Of a stretch of DNA of 8,890 bases, positions 6,393 through 8,890 are shown in pieces. The notes under the pieces are model-generated. The model made no database searches. It had not been told where the DNA came from and worked only from the letters and a program-made list of their open reading frames with translations. Numbering within the stretch: position 1 is the first letter of the stretch; the number at the start of each line of letters is the position of its first letter. This stretch comes from JAIBJP01 sp035639875. GTDB lineage: Bacteria; Actinomycetota; Thermoleophilia; Gaiellales; Gaiellaceae. The stretch is taken from positions 1-8,890 of the forward strand of contig DASQXE010000042.1 in the NCBI GenBank assembly GCA_035639875.1. The letters are read 5' to 3'. Both the position numbers and the translations under genes were made by a program.

Positions 6393-7285
6393 GCGGCCAG
6401 CCACCGGGCGCACGCGATGATGTCCTCCAAGACGAATTGGTCCAGACCCCAGGCCAAGGCGTGTGCGATGCTCCAGCCGCGCATCCGTTCAGGGTCGAGC
6501 CCGAGTTCGGACGCGAGGTAGTCGAGGCGGCGACGCAGGATGCGCTCAGGATGCGCTTCAACCGCGAGCTCACGGCGGCGATCACGTAGCAACGAGGCCG
6601 TGTCGAACTCACGCTCACCGACCAAGGGTTTGGGATCGATCGCGAGCCAGGAAGCGCGGTTGGCACGCAGCAGGTTTCCGCCGTGGAAATCCTGGTGAAC
6701 GACGACCTGTTCTCCCTGGTCGGGTCCGGCCTCGCGGAGGAAGTCAACCGCATAGTCGAGGATCGATCGTGGAAACGGCCGGCCCATCCGTTCCCACCGG
6801 TCGGGCAGCTCGTCCGCCCACCTCAGCGCCTCGTCCTCGAGCCGCCGGAAGGCCGAGTCGGGCGGGGGCTCGTGCCAGAGAAGGGTCAGGACTCCGGCGG
6901 CGATCCGCATCGCCTCAACATCGTCCTCGATGCTCCAGAGCGGCGAGCCGGGTATGCAACGCTCGAGTAGGAGGGCGCGGCGCTCGGGGTCGTGCGCGAG
7001 CAGACGAACGGCGCCGCGACCGCCCCACAGCTCGAGGGCGTTTGCCTCGCGCTCGCTTTCGACCTCGGGAAAGTTGATCTTGAGGACGGCCTGACCATCG
7101 TCGGTCGAGCGCACTGGCGCGACGAAGGACACATGCGCGTGCTCGAACGCGGGTTCCAACTCAAGGCCCCAGAGCTCCGCACACTCCTCTACGAGCCGGG
7201 GCAGGCGGGCCAGCCATTCAGTCCCGCCGGTGACCGTGCGCCACCAGGCGAGGCCCGCTGGAATGTTCAGAGGCGCCGCAGACAC
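6389..7285 (-). CDS. Aminoglycoside phosphotransferase family protein, streptomycin 6-kinase APH(6)-like
   Basis: This 298-residue protein has the kinase-like fold of aminoglycoside/hydroxyurea resistance kinases. The N-lobe has VLKINFP with K69 as the probable ATP-contacting lysine, then the hinge ALLLERCIPG (104-113). The C-lobe has the catalytic HQDFHGGN loop (H197, D199, N204), then WLAIDPKPLVGEREFDTASLLRDRR with the metal-binding D217. The WLAIDPK-x-x-VGER-x-(F/Y)D form is that of APH(6)/StrB rather than APH(3'). Known members transfer phosphate to the 6-hydroxyl of streptomycin, but many chromosomal homologues have no proven substrate, so resistance should not be assumed. The start is GTG 7285, overlapping the end of rmlD by 19 bases. 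The stop lies in a GTGA overlap with the dioxygenase gene. The location among dTDP-sugar genes is notable and discussed in the findings. Confidence 0.85.
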   Translation of the reverse strand: MSAAPLNIPAGLAWWRTVTGGTEWLARLPRLVEECAELWGLELEPAFEHAHVSFVAPVRSTDDGQAVLKINFPEVESEREANALELWGGRGAVRLLAHDPERRALLLERCIPGSPLWSIEDDVEAMRIAAGVLTLLWHEPPPDSAFRRLEDEALRWADELPDRWERMGRPFPRSILDYAVDFLREAGPDQGEQVVVHQDFHGGNLLRANRASWLAIDPKPLVGEREFDTASLLRDRRRELAVEAHPERILRRRLDYLASELGLDPERMRGWSIAHALAWGLDQFVLEDIIACARWLAA

Positions 7286-8064
7286 GCGCGCAGGCCCTCA
7301 CGCCAGTGCGGAAGCCGCGGCGCTTCGGAACGCTCGCTTCGCAACACCGAGTTGGCGGGACGCCGAGCCGGGCGACCCAGTTCCTCCGACGAGATGCGGG
7401 CGACCCGGCACGAGATATTCGCCTCCTCGAAGATCGCCTCCGCGAAATCGGCCCACGTGCAGGTGCCCGCGGCCGCCACGTGCCAGGTCCCGTACGGGAG
7501 GTTCACGATCTCGTGCGTCGCCTGCGCGAGGTGGCCGACGAAGGTCGGGCAGCCGAGCTGGTCGTCGACGACCCGCACCTCGTCCTGTTGCTTCGCGAGG
7601 GCGAGCAGGGTGCGGACGAAGTTCCGTCCGGTCCAGCCGAAGAGCCACGACGTACGGACGATCCAGCCGTCCCGCACCTCGCGCTCTCCCGCCAGCTTCG
7701 TCCGGCCGTAGACCGAGATCGGACTCGGCTCGTCCGATTCGACATACGGCTCGGACTTCCGCCCGTCGAAGACGTAGTCAGTGGAGTAGTAGAGGACCGG
7801 CGCACCGATCGCGACGACGTTGCGCGTCCCGAGGACGTTGACGCGCTCCGCCTCCTCGGGATGCGCCTGGGCGCCGTCGACGTCAGTCCAGGCTGCAGCG
7901 TGCAGGACGAGTGTCGGCTTCAGGTCGAGCGGCTCCGTCACGTCCCAGCGTCCGGCCTCGGCCCGCGGGAAGACCTCGCGGAGAGCGGTGCCGAGCTGCC
8001 CTCCGCCGCCGGTTATGAGGAGGCGCGATCCCGGTCCGAGAGGATCGGCGATGACGTGCTCCAG
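7267..8064 (-). CDS. rmlD: dTDP-4-dehydrorhamnose reductase (RmlD), start codon uncertain
   Basis: This extended SDR performs the last step of dTDP-L-rhamnose synthesis, NAD(P)H reduction of the 4-keto group. The open frame shows the N-terminal RLLITGGGGQLGTAL dinucleotide motif, LVLHAAAWTDVDGAQ, STDYVFDG, and YGRTK, which holds the catalytic Y-x3-K. Then come RTSWLFGWTGRNFVRTLL, VVDDQLGCPTFVGHLA and GTWHVAAAGTCTWADFA, all standard for RmlD. The first usual start codon in frame (GTG 7941) would delete the GGGGQLG motif. Upstream to the in-frame stop at 8115-8113 there is no ATG, GTG or TTG, only CTG (8064 and 8091), ATC and ATA codons. I give CTG 8064 as the provisional start (265 residues; preceded by GAAAG), overlapping rmlC by about 50 bases. 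Termination-reinitiation, an unusual start, or a sequence error in this overlap could each explain it. Function is sure; the 5' boundary is not. Confidence 0.85.
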   Translation of the reverse strand: MEHVIADPLGPGSRLLITGGGGQLGTALREVFPRAEAGRWDVTEPLDLKPTLVLHAAAWTDVDGAQAHPEEAERVNVLGTRNVVAIGAPVLYYSTDYVFDGRKSEPYVESDEPSPISVYGRTKLAGEREVRDGWIVRTSWLFGWTGRNFVRTLLALAKQQDEVRVVDDQLGCPTFVGHLAQATHEIVNLPYGTWHVAAAGTCTWADFAEAIFEEANISCRVARISSEELGRPARRPANSVLRSERSEAPRLPHWREGLRACLRRL

Positions 8065-8477
8065 AGTTCTTTCACGCGCGGGTCGTCCCAGGGAATCTCG
8101 TGCTCGTCCGGATCAGCCGGGTCGTACTCCGCCGTGACGTGGTAGCAGAAGAGGACATCTGAGAGCGCCTCGAAACCGTGCGCATGGCGACCGGGGATGT
8201 AAACCGCAACCGGGTTCTCCTCGCCGATGTCGGCGGTGAAGACCTCGCCGCTGCCCCGGTCGAGCACGACGACGCGCGCCATCCCTGCGAGGCATGCGAA
8301 GAGATCGTCCTGGCCGCGCTTGTGGTAGTGGAGGCCACGGATGACTCCCTTGCGGGAGAACGAGACGTTCGTCTGCACCATCGGCTTCGGCATCGCGCTC
8401 TCGCGCCGCACCTCGAGGAGCCAGCCGCGTCCATCCCGGCGGTACTCGAGCGGAATGACCTCGAGACCGTCGATCAC
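8013..8477 (-). CDS. rmlC: dTDP-4-dehydrorhamnose 3,5-epimerase (RmlC), short form
   Basis: This 154-residue cupin inverts C3 and C5 of dTDP-4-keto-6-deoxyglucose, the third step of dTDP-L-rhamnose synthesis. Visible motifs are RRDGRGWLLEV near the N-terminus, VQTNVSFSRKGVIRGLHYHK with the catalytic histidine in RGLHYH, YIPGRHAHGFEAL, and FCYHVTAEYDP, whose tyrosine or tyrosines correspond to the catalytic acid region. IPWDDPRV is the usual IxWxDP motif, and SPILSDRD is the usual C-terminal end. It is shorter than classical RmlC (about 180), mainly through a shortened N-terminus, and belongs to the compact RmlC-like group. The GTG start at 8477 shares GTGA with the rmlA stop; no Shine-Dalgarno is visible, so coupling is likely. 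Its TAA stop lies inside the rmlD reading frame. Confidence 0.92.
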   Translation of the reverse strand: MIDGLEVIPLEYRRDGRGWLLEVRRESAMPKPMVQTNVSFSRKGVIRGLHYHKRGQDDLFACLAGMARVVVLDRGSGEVFTADIGEENPVAVYIPGRHAHGFEALSDVLFCYHVTAEYDPADPDEHEIPWDDPRVKELWSTSSPILSDRDRASS

Positions 8478-8890
8478 GCGTTGGCGCCGTGCGTGCGCAC
8501 GAAGTCGTTCACCTCGTAGTAGGCGTCGATCGACTCGCCGGCGTCACCCCAGAAGCCCTCGACGACTTCGTACGCCATCGTCCCGCGCTCGACGTACCAG
8601 TTGTTCACGTCGGTGATCTCGAGCTCGCCACGCCCCGACCGCTCCAGCGTGGGAATGACCTCGAAGACGGAGGAATCGTAGAAATAGACGCCCGTCACCG
8701 CGTACGGGCTCGCCGGCTCCTCGGGTTTCTCGACGATCCGGCGGACGCGATCGCCGTCCAGCTCGGCCACGCCGAGGTGGCGAAGGTGCTCAGGGTCGTC
8801 GATGCGCGCGAGGAGAATGCGGGCACCCTCCTCCTGCCGCTCGAAGTTCTCGACGGCTGGCTGGATCGAGCGTTCGAAGACATTGTCCGC
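8474..8890 (-). CDS. rmlA: Glucose-1-phosphate thymidylyltransferase (RmlA), C-terminal part (5' end outside window)
   Basis: The frame is open from the window edge at 8890 to the TGA at 8476-8474, giving the last 138 residues of a protein usually about 240 (short form) to 290 residues long. It starts inside the conserved GDN motif, visible here as A-D-N-V-F with the Mg-binding Asp. It continues with LGVAELDGDRVRRIVEKPEEPASPYAVTG, YFYDSSVF, GELEITDVNNWYVERG (which forms part of the sugar pocket) and GFWGDAGE, whose Asp completes the metal site. The enzyme joins dTTP and alpha-D-glucose-1-phosphate to give dTDP-glucose and pyrophosphate, the first and feedback-regulated step of the rhamnose pathway. 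The C-terminus ends soon after ESIDAYYEVNDFVR, so this is the short type lacking the extra C-terminal regulatory helices of RmlA from Pseudomonas or Salmonella. It overlaps rmlC by GTGA. Confidence 0.93.
   Translation of the reverse strand, partial: ADNVFERSIQPAVENFERQEEGARILLARIDDPEHLRHLGVAELDGDRVRRIVEKPEEPASPYAVTGVYFYDSSVFEVIPTLERSGRGELEITDVNNWYVERGTMAYEVVEGFWGDAGESIDAYYEVNDFVRTHGANA

Noticed and set aside
7267..7941. rmlD starting at GTG 7941
   Set aside because: This start removes the GGGGQLG dinucleotide-binding motif that is plainly encoded just upstream in the same frame, so the gene must begin earlier.
8015..8112. Programmed -1 frameshift joining rmlC to rmlD
   Set aside because: The frame relation is -1, but I see no X-XXY-YYZ slippery heptamer in the overlap, and RmlC ends naturally at SDRD. 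It is kept only as one option for the missing start.
7306..8145. Plus-strand open frame (279 codons) opposite rmlD and rmlC
   Set aside because: No conserved motif; it spans two genuine minus-strand genes and is best explained by GC-rich codon bias.
4858..8890. Streptomycin or other aminoglycoside biosynthesis cluster
   Set aside because: Only the deoxysugar and kinase families match. No amidinotransferase, inositol enzyme, aminotransferase or glycosyltransferase is visible, and rmlABCD alone is common in wall-glycan loci.
1..8890. Mobile element, CRISPR, tRNA or phage signatures
   Set aside because: No transposase or integrase motif, no spaced direct repeats and no tRNA-like cloverleaf was noticed. 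Apart from one 87-base gap, the window is filled by recognisable metabolic and cell-wall genes.

Overview
The window is GC-rich coding DNA with almost no spacer. It looks like part of a chromosomal surface-polysaccharide locus of a high-GC bacterium. An actinobacterium, perhaps Thermoleophilia-like, fits the base composition, the many GTG/TTG starts and the actinobacterial style of the SpoIID/LytB protein. That placement is an inference from protein style, not a phylogeny. I see no phage, insertion sequence, CRISPR array, tRNA or rRNA.

Left block, plus strand (1-3187): four tightly packed genes. They are the C-terminal end of a non-hydrolysing UDP-GlcNAc 2-epimerase (WecB/WbpI type), a UDP-GlcNAc 6-dehydrogenase (WbpA type), a Gfo/Idh/MocA 3-dehydrogenase (WbpB/WlbA type) and a left-handed beta-helix N-acyltransferase (WbpD/WlbB type). 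Together they match most of the known route UDP-GlcNAc -> UDP-GlcNAcA -> 3-keto -> 3-amino -> 3-acetamido -> 2-epimer, which makes a UDP-2,3-diacetamido-2,3-dideoxy-uronic acid. The PLP aminotransferase of that route (WbpE/WlbC) is not in the window and may lie upstream.

Right block, minus strand (8890 down to 4858): six genes, each overlapping the next. They are rmlA (5' end off the window), rmlC, rmlD, a streptomycin 6-kinase-like phosphotransferase, an AlkB-like 2-oxoglutarate/Fe(II) dioxygenase and rmlB. rmlABCD make dTDP-L-rhamnose from glucose-1-phosphate and dTTP. The kinase and the dioxygenase sit between rmlD and rmlB and are not part of that pathway. rmlD has no ATG, GTG or TTG codon that would preserve its NADPH-binding motif.

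After an 87-base gap holding a small hairpin, the minus strand continues with a secreted SpoIID/LytB-domain protein (4770-3184). Its stop codon and that of the converging acyltransferase gene share one CTAG tetranucleotide. The two blocks would supply two unusual nucleotide sugars for cell-wall or capsular glycan, and the SpoIID/LytB protein would act on peptidoglycan outside the membrane. No glycosyltransferase, flippase or polymerase lies in the window.

I did not find a clearly new system. The points most worth a second look are the rmlD start, the kinase and dioxygenase inside the rhamnose operon, and the convergent stop-codon overlap.
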